A DNA stretch of 64,000 nucleotides from NCBI RefSeq assembly GCF_000218685.1, contig NW_006763299.1:372001-436000 (forward strand), read 5' to 3'. The stretch's first letter is position 1, and every line of letters begins with the position of its first letter. The notes beneath the pieces were generated by a model. The model saw nothing but the letters and a program-made list of their open reading frames with translations, made no database searches and was not told the origin of the DNA. Made by a program: the position numbers and the translations under genes. This document shows positions 52,107-63,603 of the stretch, piece after piece. Source of the stretch: Serpula lacrymans var. lacrymans S7.9. Its lineage: Eukaryota; Basidiomycota; Agaricomycetes; Boletales; Serpulaceae.

Positions 52107-53940
52107 ATGGGCCTTATGAGCCGCCCACTGGAACCATCTCTATCTGTCCTTGATACGATGTCCAGCACCGAGTTGGAGCTTACGATCCTTGGTATATTCG
52201 ATGCGAGGTACCTAACATTCGCTTGTTATTCATTAGTTATTTATGACCACGCCTTAACGCTCGATCAAGAGGTCAGTGATATACTTAACAGCGACTTAGA
52301 TTGTACGATGGCTCACCTGCTTTTTTTTATTTACATACAGATCGGTTACTTTTGGAATCGCTCATGGAGCGTTTCTCAGTTTCTCTTCTTCCTTGTGAGC
52401 GAACCCTGAAAAATGTAGTGTTCATTATCATATTCAATATCTGTTCTTTCAGGTCCGTTATCTTACATTGTGTACGATCATGTGAGAACGCCTCGTATAG
52501 CCTGCGTGCTAATTCAGTAACTAAAATTTTCAGACTTTTATAGCATAGACCTGACTAGTAAGTAAATAATTCGTCGTCGACGGAGGATCTTCGTTAACGT
52601 TTCTGGTAGCCATTTTCTTGAGTGGATCAAATCCAACCGTAAGTCGACTACAGATGTTCGTGTCCTGTACGTGACTAATGTTCTTTGTTAGGCGTCAGCC
52701 TCATACGTTTACACGCACACTGGCTTCGAACTGACATTTATGGGTCACTAGGTGTTCTGACTTGTTTCTCTCAAGCTATGGTCTCTTTGTTACCATCCTA
52801 ATTATTGTCCAAGGTAAGCGTATGCTTTGGTTGTTCCTTTAAATCTGTGACAAGTTCACTGAAGAAAATTTTCCAGTGGTTCTAACTCTGCGAGTCTGGT
52901 ATCTATTTTCTGGAAGACGCACCATCCAGTTGTTGGCTGCTGGCTGTTTTTGTGTGTCATTTATTGCCACCATACCCTTGGTTATAAGGCTGTCAACCGA
53001 GATTCGCATGACTCTTGTAATGCTTCCTGGCATGAGTGGCTGCATCTTCGCTCCAAGCAATGACAGACTGTGGGCGGCATATCTTCCCGTCCTCTTCATA
53101 CATTCGGTGCTTTATATATTTTTGGTATATCGGGTCCTGTCTTGTCGAGTTACTATCAGCCGTGCGCCTATTTTAAAGCGCTTCCTCAGAGAGTGAGCCC
53201 TTTGTATATTATTTATCACCTGGCTGTTTTCTAAACCATTTGTGCAGGGGGGGATTGGCATATCTGGTCACCACTGGTGGATATTTTGATATTAATTCTG
53301 AAATTATGGCTTACGCCCAAACGTAGTTACTATCCTCTACTCTGTCGTTGGCTCCACTTTAATGAATGATCCTACGGTAAGAATCTTGATACCGCCAGAC
53401 GTTGATCAAACGTTAACTTCCCACATTCCAGATGTTCATACCCGTTTCTTATCCAAGGTGAGTTTACATGATGTACCTTGGCCAAGCTTATAACCTGAGT
53501 GCACGCAAACTTAGCTTGGTACTCGCCACCTCAGCAGTTTCCACAACCCGTCTGATGCTGAGCATTCGATCTCTGGCTTCCGATCTTCATGTCAATGCTG
53601 TCTGGTTGCTGAATCATGCCGAGTTAGCCCGATTGAATTGGAAGAGGGGCCCTAACGAGGGAGAGCTGATAGTTGAGGTCAATGATCTGGGTCATTTCGA
53701 ACTTCCAAGCATGCACAAGAGTCCGTTGGAAAGGCCCGACAGTGTCCTTGCGCTGGTATGAGTGTCACGTCCTACACATCATATTGACCAGCTATTAGTG
53801 GTCTTTTCTACGGTTTTCAGAATGCAGCAGCTTCCTTCGAACAGGAAGCCGGCAGTGCTCAGAAAACTGCTCAAGTTAATAGAGGAGCTACGATTTGTAT
53901 TACCCTTACTTGTACTATCACTTCGAGTCCTTTTGGATGA
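52107..53940 (+). CDS. Integral membrane protein with DUF6533-type N-terminus
   Basis: The start near 52107 reads MGLMSRPLEPSLSVLDTM. The family N-terminus follows: DARYLTFACYSLVIYDHALT with LDQE, then after an intron GYFWNRSWSVSQFLFFL and VRYLTLCTIM. Middle exons give YGLFVTILIIVQ and VVLTLRVWYLFSGRRTIQLL. Another gives WAAYLPVLFIHSVLYIFLVY. A 50-bp intron near 53275-53324 restores LAYLVTTVTILYSVVGSTLM, which reads through only when that intron is removed. Near the end is SAVSTTRLMLSIRSLASDL, a family hallmark, followed by HVNAVWLLNHAELARL. The last exon ends ITSSPFG. About seven membrane spans are present and the function is unknown in the family. Exons around 52500-52840 are the least certain. 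Confidence 0.75.
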
Positions 53941-54733
53941 AAGATGTTATTTAGATGATCTCAGAATTTGATTTACTGTCTTTTCAATTACGATCAAAAA
54001 ATTCATGTTATTCTTTCATATGACTGGTGCTATGATGCTAACTTACAATTTTACGACTGGGCTGTCGACGAAACATACCGTACTGTAAATGTAAATATTT
54101 TTATTTATGGCAAGTAAACTGGTAGTGCGTGAACATGCTCAACCCCGTGAGTTAGTGTCACTCTTTCATTCGCTGTTTTCGTGTCTCATAATGAGTCATG
54201 CGAATAATTTAGATTGTGCGGGTAATCTAAACGAGCCCTAAGTCAAGAGTTTGTTTTGAACAATAGTAAACAATACTGCACACTTGCTCTGGCCATCTGT
54301 TGGCTTGGAGAAACATATAGCACTGCATACTGGGCAGTGCCACACTTGCATGGTACAGTGTCTCACATACAATGCTTCGTAGTCTTTTGCTTTCCATTAT
54401 TTTGTTGTTCACCGGCTCTTTGTCTGGTAGTCCTTGTGTCTCAGACTTGGACCATCTGAACAATTGGGTTCCACAGAAGGGAAGCTACTTAAACAACATG
54501 AAAGTGCTCATTTCACATTAAATCCCCATCTAATAACTCTCCTTCACTCCTTAACCTTTTATCCTCTAAAAGCCATCAGATTGCATTTGCAAGCCACAAC
54601 CGCCCGTCTGTAGAGGACGGTCGGAATCCAGGAAGTAACGTCGAATCCAACAGATCAAACAATGACGACCGACGACTTCAGCAGTAGCCTCGCTATGTCT
54701 GCATGGTGTTTGCTTCCTTCCCCCGAAGTAAAA
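53941..54733. other. Intergenic region between DUF6533 and bHLH-like genes
   Basis: 3' flanks of two converging genes. No gene is supported; short ORFs on both strands have no domain. Confidence 0.45.
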
Positions 54734-55426
54734 CTAGCCTAGCGCTATTCCTGGGCTATAGCTCGCCAAGAAGGAATTCCAGTCTAGAGAAGGCGTTGTC
54801 GTAGCTGCCCCGGCACCGTTTATATCACCGTTCACTGCTGTGGACGTTGATGGTGCAGCGAAGTTGACTGGTTCTCTATAACTATAACTAGACTCCTCCG
54901 AGGGCAGGTAGGGCATCCCTGTTGGACCGGTGAGGCTACTTGTGGAATCCCACCTGAACTCATTCGCTGTCATTATTTGGTCTGTCAAATTCGACGCTAC
55001 TTACTGGACTCCGGCCAGCCTCTTCAGGCTGGCGTTTGTGGCTTGCAAACGCTCGATATATTCAGCCACTATTAGAGGCGGTGAGTATCTCTACCAGAAG
55101 AATCTAGCTAACGGATCCGTACCTGCTCTCCAAAGCTGGAGCTCACCACTAGGTAGTGCATGATCTTGACGACTTGCAAGAAGGCTTCTGATCTTGTCCT
55201 TTTCATCCTTTATCAATAGCCGCCTTCCCCGCATGCGTCTGGCCTGGTCGACGCGCTCCTTATCAGTAGCGCGTCGCCGTCGGTGGGCTGCCTTTCCTCT
55301 GGCCCGGGGTTCATTAGTTGCAGCAGATGCTACTGGAACTGATGAGCTATCGCCAAGCACTCCCACATTGGATTCCATGATTGAGTTGGACGTTGATCCA
55401 GATTGATAAAAGCTGTAAGACTTCAT
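54734..55426 (-). CDS. bHLH-like transcription factor, copy A
   Basis: The best start on the minus strand is 55426 (MKSYSFYQSGSTSNS). A basic stretch (RARGKAAHRRRR, then RMRGRRLLIKDEKDKIRSLL) forms a basic region and helix 1. A short loop (RQDHALPSGE) follows. Splicing with a GTACGG donor joins LQLWRA to VAEYIERLQATNASLKRLAG, giving helix 2 with leucine-zipper character. A further GTAAGT intron leads to a Ser/Thr-rich tail ending SYSPGIALG. The helix-loop-helix pattern is seen only after splicing. The basic region lacks the canonical H-x3-E-x2-R, so E-box binding is doubtful. The 5' end may include an extra exon (region near 55630 resembles the 5' sequence of copy B). Confidence 0.65.
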
Positions 55427-56640
55427 TTGTTGGTTGTCAATGGGACCAAAAACAGATCCAGAACTGCTGGCTCACTAGTCCATCTCCTTCTCCAGAATAT
55501 GGCTCGTGTTCGAAAGTTCGCAGAAAACTGGTATATTCGCTCGGTGAGATCATATTGTTGGACGGGTGGTAATGTTGCATCGGACTGATTGGAGTCTTCA
55601 GATGTTATTGCTCCTCCTCCCACCTCGCCTTCCTTTAAATCCTGCAAGCCCCCGCTTTATTCACGTAAAACGACCACCACATAGCCAGGAATCTTCCTAT
55701 ACGTCGTCCGCATGTAGACGTATCTATTGACCACTTGGACCTTCGGGGGGTGCAATGAATCAACGAAACCCGCTTTACTATTGTTCAAAGCAAAGCTGTC
55801 AAGGTGAGACATGCCAAAATACGTGGTTAAATTAGAACAACTTCACACTTTCACCTAACGTTGACAGCACCACGCCCACGGAGAGGCTCGACAACTGATT
55901 TTTTGCTGTGTAGAAAGACTACGAGCATGGACGGCATGCTTGGACCTTTGATTCCGCAGGACGGCTTTTCGTGACGATGAGCGCAGGAATATGTGAAATG
56001 GCTTCCATTCTAATAGGAGAAGATGCGGATGTACTTCACGGAAAAGCTTGTGGACTGGGAAAAAAATGTGATGTTTGACGAGGTGACACTTTCAATAGCT
56101 ATATGGTTTAAATCAACTATATTTCCAAGAATCGTACTCGTGATGATAGAGCATCATAATATTGCGAGAGTTCACTGTGAGTACAGAATGAGTCGTCTGA
56201 CAAAAAAAGTGAAGAGCGCACGAGGAATTTATAAGACGAGGCATTGAACAAGATGCTAGGTAAGGCACCGCTAAAAGGTCGAGATGGATATAGACAAGGG
56301 GTGACAAACGTTGCCTACTTGGGAACAAGACGATAGCTCTACAGTTCAGGATTAGGCAGTTGATAGCCAAGTAAAAAAATGAGCGTACACGTGCAAATAT
56401 TGTACAAGCGATGACACAGTCAGCCATCATGCTGTTCCCATTAGGAATGATAACGCCAGCAAAACCGACCTCTGCGCTCCATAGCCATGCAATTGCCATC
56501 TCGTAATACTGTGAATGGAACCATAGCGATGCCTTTGAACCGCTTTGAACCGCTTTCGCCGTTGCGTCTGTTTCAGTTCTCCCTCAATGTGATATCACAT
56601 ATTTCTTGATTGGCATACCCATTTAAAGTTGCACGCATAT
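55427..56640. repeat. 5' flank of bHLH copy A, duplicated upstream of copy B
   Basis: From about 55630 to 56480 this sequence is similar to about 58450-59290. Shared strings include GCTTGGA, TTTGATTCCGCAGGA, TGGCTTCCATTCTA (ATGACTTCCATTCTA in the other) and AGAAG-ATGCGG/GTACGG. ORFs here, such as the minus-strand one at 56499-56113, have no domain and diverge freely between the two copies, so it is taken as non-coding. Confidence 0.6.
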
Positions 56641-56699
56641 GTCATGGTTTTTCCCTCACAGCTCTCATTTGATTCCTTGTTGAATACTGGTGGTTATTG

Positions 56700-57300
56700 T
56701 TATTACTGATTGGACCAGGGACATGACAAACGTATCTGGAAATGCCTTCGTGTATTTAAACTAACAAAGATAACCCTGGTGCTTCTTGTTGGATGTTACA
56801 TAGCAAGCGTTGTGGTCTTGATAGTTTCGGTAAAACCAAGGTTAAACCATTGCTATGGTGCGGCCTCAGGCGTGGCTGACCACTGGCACAGCTTAGTAAG
56901 AAGACCTAATATGGGCCGTCTTCAAGTTCGTTGTCCATGGTTCACAACAGCGGATCACAAGTTGTTGGGTCGGTTTGACAAAATTTCTTGTTTTTTCTTG
57001 TTGACTCATCTGACGAGCAAGCTGGTGCCTATCATTGTTATTAATATGGTATGACCTGAAAACTTTACAGAGCTGACTGCAAAGTTGGGTGATCGGATAA
57101 TCCGAGTCAGAACAATCAGATTCCGCAGATTATATTTAAACAGCAACAATATGCTCGAGCTGGATAGCCAATCCCTGTCCAATAATCTTTCCTATTCGCT
57201 GAACTATCTCGCCGCTCCAGTCTCCCTCTTTTATCCTTGTATTATGATCGTAGAATCCAGGTTACATGGTAGGCATGTTCTTGGTGACGCTCTCCCCTTT
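56700..57300 (+). pseudogene. Fragment of a DUF6533-type membrane protein gene
   Basis: The plus strand reads DKRIWKCLRVFKLTKITLVL followed by LVGCYIASVVVLIVSV, like the middle helices of the family (compare LRVWYLFSGRRTIQLLAAG of the gene at 52107-53940). Further along come IRTIRFRRLYLNSNN and short pieces without matching context. No N-terminal domain or complete exon set is present, so it is a degenerate copy. Its position just downstream of bHLH copy B mirrors the intact DUF6533 gene downstream of copy A. Confidence 0.5.
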
Positions 57301-57348
57301 TGACGCCCCAGCGCACATCAACTCTTGCACTTTCTGGTGGTTTGATAG

Positions 57349-58237
57349 TTATCTGAAGGCACGACCTTCCTGATAGTCTGACTGTTGCGCATATGCGAAA
57401 AGATGGTTTTGCATTCCGCTGCCCGCGGAACCAATACCCAACCCCTCAGTTGAGCCATAGGTCTGGACTTCAGCTCCTGTGACACCAACTTCGTGGTTGG
57501 GTGTTTTTGTTCGGTGGACACCTGTATGCGTGTGCTGTCCAAGACTTGCGTTCCACATGGCCAAGTAATCTTCTCCGTAATTCACCATGGCCGGATCCCA
57601 GATTAGATGAGCAGGTGCTGTCGTAACTGCACTTGGACTGGTAATCAGACTGGACGGTCCGGCCATGCCAGTCATATCTGACCCACTATTGCTAGGAGCA
57701 GGCTGTTCCCAGTACAGCTGGGTCATACCTTGAGATTGTGCCTGGCTGGTCGTTGTACTGCAGATCGGTGGATGGATCATCATCGTTTCTAAGTCATCCT
57801 CTACGAGATTGTTGGGTATTATTGGAGTCGATGCTATTTTTCCAGCCTCTCTTTTTAACTTGGCATTTTCGGCGCGCAGTTGTTCCATGTGATCGGCAGC
57901 TGCCAAGAATTCAGTACGTCAGTGATGTCTACAAGAAGGATTCAGGTGAAATATCTGTACTTTGGGTCCAGAGCTGTAGGTCGTTGTTTGGGAGTGCACA
58001 ACCTTTGTGACGTAGAAGAAGTCGTCTAATCTTTTCCTTCTGCTCTTTTAGGAGATGTCGCTGGCCTCGCATTCGGAGGGTGTTACTTTCTCGTTCCCTC
58101 TCGCGGCCGGATCGCCTTCTGCGGGTTATCACTCCACTAGGTCCTTGGCTCAGTGATGTTGTGGCAGTCGAGGAGCTTGGGCCCGGAATGAGTTGATCCA
58201 GCGATGGGCCAGATTGTGTCTCGTTGTAAGGCTCGGT
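57349..58237 (-). CDS. bHLH-like transcription factor, copy B
   Basis: Paralogue of 54734-55426. Minus-strand exons give NETQSGPSLDQLIPGPSSS, then basic RRRRSGRERERES and LRMRGQRHLLKEQKEKIRRL as helix 1. The loop is RHKGCALPNND. A GTACAG donor and TTGGCAG acceptor join LQLWTQ to TADHMEQLRAENAKLKREAG, which is helix 2 with a zipper. A long tail follows, ending YQEGRAFR. The same intron interrupts helix 2 in both copies. The start codon is unresolved: an upstream ATG at 58463 (MEDFKGTS) may open a first exon followed by a GTGAGG donor. Copies differ greatly in the tail, so the duplication is not recent. Confidence 0.62.
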
Positions 58238-58439
58238 TTGTGTTTATCATTGGATAAAACACAGATGGTGCCAGACAGCTTGATGTTTGCCCCTTGTCGA
58301 CTCGTCTTCTCCTGCTCCCGAGTAAATCCATTCGGTCTGCTCGTCGGTGGGTCATGGGGTGCATGTGATGGAAAAAAAGTGGATACTTAAGGTAGTGGAG
58401 TGATGAAAGTTGGGTCGTTGTTATTTCTGTCCACCTCAC

Positions 58440-59290
58440 CGATGTGCCTTTAAAATCTTCCAAGCTTCCGCTTTATGCACGATCAAAACCGCCGCTGCAG
58501 AGCCACAGACTTCGGTTCACGACGTTCTTCGTAGACATCATTACTGCGCAACTTAGATATTTGAGGGCGCGCTACACTAGCCATCAGCAGAAAAACACGC
58601 ATGAATATTCCTTGAAGAACAGTCGTCAAGTCCCAACATGCTGCGCTTTTGGCTGGATTGGTCCACACTTCACACTTTTCAGCCTATATTGACGCCACCG
58701 CGCCCGCATAGAAGTTCGAATCGTGTTTTGCTGTGGTATGAGCGCATGCTTGGATGTTTGATTCCGCAGGAAAGCACTTGTGACGGCCAGCATAGGAATG
58801 GACGAGATGACTTCCATTCTATCATGAGAAGGTACGGGTGCACTTGAAGGGAGACTCAGTTTTTGGACTTGGGAAGGGTGCAATATCTGACGAGGTGGCA
58901 TTTGTATAGGCTACATGGCATGGATACTGGGTCCTCGTGATGATAGACTAATATGATAAAGCAAGAATCTATCTCGAATATACCAATGAGTGGTTCGACA
59001 ATAAACACAGAGAGGAAGACTAGACGTACTATATAAGAAATAGCGTCGAATGGGTCGCAAGGCGTAGCCCTGTTGCTAGGACATTGAGATGGATACACAC
59101 AACAAGCAGTGACAAAAGCAGCAGGCTGGGGCGAAAACAATACCTCGGATTAGGTAGATAGTAACCAAGGGTTGTGCGTAAACACAACAATATTGTGCTA
59201 GTTGTAACACAGCCAACGGCCAGCTATTTCATTGCTCCCATTCAATAGGGATTTTCCAGCCAAAAGGTCACCGCAGTTCCATACCATGAA
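58440..59290. repeat. 5' flank of bHLH copy B, homologous to the flank of copy A
   Basis: Matches about 55630-56480 in the same order and orientation, at reduced identity. Shared strings include TTTGATTCCGCAGGA and CTTCCATTCTA. Treated as non-coding. Confidence 0.6.
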
Positions 59291-60199
59291 TGTTGTATCA
59301 TGCTGTTGACGGAATTCTAGTGTCGCCTTTGAGTTGCACATTTTGAACTGCCTTTCTCACTGCTTTGGCCTCCCAGAGTTCTGCACCCGTTCACCATTCT
59401 CTGCCAAACGAGTTGCTGCTCCAGCAATAACAGCATCTTTCATCCCCTCGGGACAGAAGCCCTGGCCATGTCCTGTTTGGTGGCATGTCCTTCTCAGCGA
59501 ATCTTGCCTCGCTCTCTTGCTATAAGCTCGGTAGACATTACCCATTTACGAGTTGTGTATCTTCATGGTTGTTTCCTTTGGATTGTAATATTTAACTTAT
59601 TGTCGGATTCAAATGTACGTTTCTTGAGCACGATACATGCTGGAAATTCTAAGTCAGATGAGTGTGATTAGCAAACAAATGGACTGACCTTCCATATCTC
59701 TGGATGTCCGTAGCCTCTGCATCGTATGACTCTTGCCCCAAGATACAAAGCGGGTACACGCCATCCACGTCTTTACATCGCATTGCAAGGGCCAATCCAA
59801 GGTATGCAAAACGTCGTGGACGAGGTGAAGTCACAAGTACGCATGAAGGCGTGCTTGGTTATACTAGGCGTATTTCCCCTGACTCGTGCAACTGTTGCAT
59901 GCATTTGATTCCGAGTCTGTTGCATATCGATCATAAATGAATCAGTTAAAGAGAAATTCGTAGGTCCCAACATTCTGATAACAAGGCATGGTACACGTCT
60001 ACTAAAGGTTGTATAGCGATCGCCGTTGTATTCTTCGGACGAGGTGCCTTTCAGCGTATCGACTTGGAAGGTTCCGAGTCTCAGGCTGTGTCTATTATAT
60101 CAGCTGCCTGATTAAGATATGCAACTCTGCGCCACCACCCGTCGACCAAACGATATTAAAAAGTCTGTTCGTCGTTCAGTCTCCTTCCTAAGGAAAAAT
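59291..60199. other. Intergenic stretch before the U6 sequence
   Basis: Several short ORFs, none with a recognisable domain. A TATA-like ATATTAAAAAG lies at about 60152-60162, roughly 40 bp upstream of the U6 start. Confidence 0.4.
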
Positions 60200-60223
60200 G
60201 TCCCCTTCGGGGTGACATACGTA

Positions 60224-60254
<31 letters not shown>

Positions 60255-60315
60255 GGCCCCTGCACAAGGATGACACGCTTTTCCGGAGTGGTAGACCTAC
60301 GGGTCTCAATATTTA
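60200..60315 (+). ncRNA. U6 spliceosomal snRNA (3' end uncertain)
   Basis: Beginning at 60200 the sequence has the 5' stem-loop GTCCCCTTCGGGG. The invariant ATACAGAGAAGATTAGCATG (ACAGAGA box through the AGC triad region) and CCCCTGCACAAGGATGACAC (internal stem-loop) follow. The first half is a near-perfect match to the universal U6. U6 is transcribed by RNA polymerase III and forms the catalytic core of the spliceosome with U2. After GACACGC the sequence is TTTTCCGGAGTGGTAG, unlike the usual 3' segment, and a later T-rich stretch (TTTATTTTG, near 60315) could be the terminator. It may be a real gene with a divergent tail or a truncated copy. Confidence 0.8.
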
Positions 60316-61092
60316 TTTTGTTCCATTCTATGGTTACGGACATGCTAAGTCTGCATCAAAATTTGTGGGAGAAATTTGAAAATCAAGCTCAGATTCAGGA
60401 TGCCAAAATAGAGTATATTTGCTATGATCTATATAACACAGTTTTTTTTAACTACTTGTGGTTGAAAAGGCAACCAAGCTCAGCCATGGACGTAGCAAGT
60501 GCTTCTCATCATTTTCTCTTTTTTTTTTGTAATTTCCCTGAATACACTGCTAATCTGGGCAAACCTCTCCGAAACGGTAAAAGAGCACTACTTCTCGCAG
60601 AGGTTTACGGAGATATTTGTAAGACAAGATTCATCAACATGCGGCCAATAATAACCAAATAGATAATATAAATGCATCCTGCACAGTAGTCCCAAGTGGT
60701 TATACAAGACCTTCACAGAATGATTCAAGAACATTGATAGTCGCAGCTGATTGATTTGTTTTTATTACCAGGCAATATCCATGATGGCATATTAACACCT
60801 TGTGAATAGCTGAGCTATGTCTTTGAGGCCTCTGTAATAATGTGCAGAGAATGCCAGTACCTGTAGTTCAGGGAAATGCTTTGTTGATGGTTTTCCTGAC
60901 AGGACAACTCAATTTTTGAGAAGTGTCTGCTGCCTGGCTTGCTGCACCATAATCAGACTCCAAACCAGTCGACATATGTGTGTATGCTATATCCCAGTGC
61001 TTGTGATTAGATAATTTGATTATATAATTATCCGAGACTTTACCAAAACTTGAGTTGAGCATAACACATATGGCTGACTGGCAAAACTTGTA
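60316..61092. other. AT-rich stretch before the helicase remnant
   Basis: No convincing gene or repeat. The helicase 5' end may lie within, but no coding pattern was recognised. Confidence 0.4.
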
Positions 61093-63311
61093 GTGGCTCC
61101 AGATTTTGGTTTATTTGCACCACCGAAGATTGCCACCGAATCCGACATCTTTCGGTCGGCTAAAGTCAAAAACAAAAATATGACTGTGATTTTTTCTTTT
61201 CTTGGACAGAGCTTATTTTGTATGCAGTCCGGACGCTTCGAGACACCAAGTTCCGATGAAATCAGCAGTCTCGTGAAAGAAAGATTTGGCATCACTCCAT
61301 GTCGTTTTTCAAGTCCTATCATCCCAGATGCAGCTGAAGAACAAACATGTCTTCACAATTGCACCCACAGGTTCTGGAAAAACCCTCACATTCTGGATAC
61401 CACTTCTCTTTAATAACGAAGGAATCATTATCTTGATCACTCCACTAAATATCCTTGGAGGAAAAAATGTTGACGAACTTCAAAGTCTGGGATTTCTGGC
61501 CATCAATTTGAATAATGAGACTGCTACTGATGAAAACTTTGAGGTCCGTGATATTTCAGTTAATAGGACAATTCATGACTTTCTTTTAGGACATCAAACG
61601 ACTGAAGTACCGAGTCATATTGACAAGTCCTGAGCGTGTCCGCCATGATTCACGTTTCAAAGACCTATGGAAATGTACAAGATTTACCGAGCGACTGTTC
61701 AATGTTACAATTGATGAGGGGCACTGTATCAGTGAATGGGGAGATGGGTTTCGACCAGAGTACAATGAGCTTGGTGTACTCCGATGGTTGCTTCCTCCTC
61801 ATGTTACTTTCCATATTGCATCAGCAACCATGCCTCCCCATATTCTTCAAGATATCCAAATGAAGCTGCGGATTGAAAAAAGTAACATGGTTAAAGTAGC
61901 GCTCTCAAATGACCGCCCAAACATACATTTGGTTGTTGAAGAGATGCAGCATTCTGCAAAGGCAATGTATGACTTGGATCGCGTACTAGGACTTGACAGA
62001 GGAGAAACACTCTGCAAAAAGTTTATGGTTTTCACCAATTCCCGAAGAGAAGCAGAAAGGACGGCCACTCACATTCGGAACCATTATTTTTCCCAAGAAA
62101 AAGACATGGTTGTGTGGTTTCATTCTGGAATGAGTGCCGAATTTTGAGAGAAAGTGATGATCAAGTTTATGAAGGGAGAAATACGAGGTATTTGCTGCAC
62201 AGATGCAGCAGGAATGGTGAGTAGTCTATGTTTTACTAATACCACTATACTGCCAATCTTGCGACATCATGATAGGGCTTAGACATTCGTGATGTAGAGT
62301 TAGTGGTTCAATGGAGATATGTGGAATCTCTGTGTACGCTCTTCCAGCGGTTAGGACATGGAGCCCGTGACACAAATCTTGAAGCAGTGGGAGTCTACAT
62401 TGTTGAACCTAAATATTTTGACCGCTATAAAAAGGCGATGAAGGAAAAAAGAGAGAAACGCACCAAAAAACGAAAACGACTGGTTGAGAATGAGGAGCAA
62501 GCTGCACCGGATGAGGCAGGGGACGATGACAGCATTATTAGCGACAGTGATAATGGTGGCATTGAAATAAATGGGCAAAATGAAGCAGAAAGTCAGCAAA
62601 ATCAACAGAACAGACCACAAATGGGTCTAGACATAGGCAACACACCAAGGAATTGTTTGGAGACTCTTTCAGATGCTTGAAGTCTTGGCAACTGCAAATA
62701 TGAAGACACCGCTATGGGAATGTTCATCAATGCTCAATATCAAAAAATCTGCCGACAAAAAATTGTTGATCAGTATTTTGATAATCCTAAAGGTACGCTC
62801 ACCATCCGCTCAAGGCCCTGCTTCAGGACTCGATGAGCAACAACATTGTTGTTGGAGGTGTAGCGTAAAGGTGTCACACTTATGTTGTGACACCTGTAAC
62901 CCAGAGTCGTTCGTATTCTCACCGCACAGGATATTTTCCAAGCCTCAACGCAACAAGAGAAAAGTCAACACCAAAGGCTACACGATGACCAAGGCTGGTG
63001 GAGAATTGTGGCGTCATTTGAAGGAATGGCGTGAATCTCAGCTTATGGCCGAGGGTCTCAGTGGGGACACTTTTTTTGGTGTCCAAATTATCATGTCAGA
63101 GCTGGTTCTCTGTCGCATCGTTGAACTTGCCGAACTTGCAAAAATCAAGGACATTACAACACTTCGTGAGCAAACCAATTGGTGCTATGCAGACTTATAT
63201 GGAGACAAGGTCATTGGTCTTGTCAATACACACTTCCCACCACCTGTACCAGCTCTATCAACAGCCAATATCAGCAATACCTTACAGGCTGCTGTCATGC
63301 ACCAAAGTTGA
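61093..63311 (+). pseudogene. RecQ-like DNA helicase pseudogene
   Basis: The fragments align in order with RecQ-family helicases abundant in mushroom genomes. The Q motif region (CRFQVLSSQMQ) is split by an extra T in a TTTTT run near 61305. Motif I is APTGSGKT, motif II DEGH (usually DEAH/DEAH-like) in IDEGHCISEWGDGFRPEY, motif III SAT, then VFTNSRREAERTATHI. A TGA at 62145-62147 replaces the arginine codon after HSGMSAEF, and EKVMIKFMKGEIRGICCTDA continues in frame. After an intron come GLDIRDVELVVQW and motif VI QRLGHGARD, with His for the expected arginine. A zinc-binding-like tail (CCWRCS, CCDTCNP) is found in another frame from about 62816. Frameshift plus nonsense make it non-functional. 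Confidence 0.8.
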
Positions 63312-63603
63312 TTGGTAGCATGGACAGGTGTCAATAACGAAGCGAATATTCAAAAAGACTCGCCTTTGCGCCACACAGGCACAGTGCCACGTGGAATAGT
63401 AATTAATATTGCCCTTTTTGAACTTGTGGCTGATCAGCACCACCTCTATTAGGCAATCCAGTCACGCTCACTTTTGCTTTTCCATCCGGTACTTTCCGCG
63501 TTTTGGCATTTTGGCAAATTTTCGCGTCACCACTGGCTACACATTGCATTGCGCCCTCGCTTTTGTCGTTTCCCTTACTCCCCTTCCTTTGCCTAGCCCC
63601 ACC
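63312..63603. other. Short gap before the right-edge ORF
   Basis: Nothing recognised. It holds the leader of the downstream ORF with pyrimidine-rich sequence. Confidence 0.4.

Noticed and set aside
53270..53330. Nonsense codon in the DUF6533 gene (stop after MAYAQT)
   Set aside because: A 50-bp GT..AG intron removes the stop and joins LVTT to VTILYSVV in frame.
56113..56499. 128-codon minus-strand ORF upstream of bHLH copy A
   Set aside because: The homologous sequence upstream of copy B does not preserve the frame or the residues, which argues against coding.
60119..60379. 86-codon ORF over the U6 sequence
   Set aside because: The ORF overlaps the invariant U6 core, which explains the conservation; no protein domain is present.
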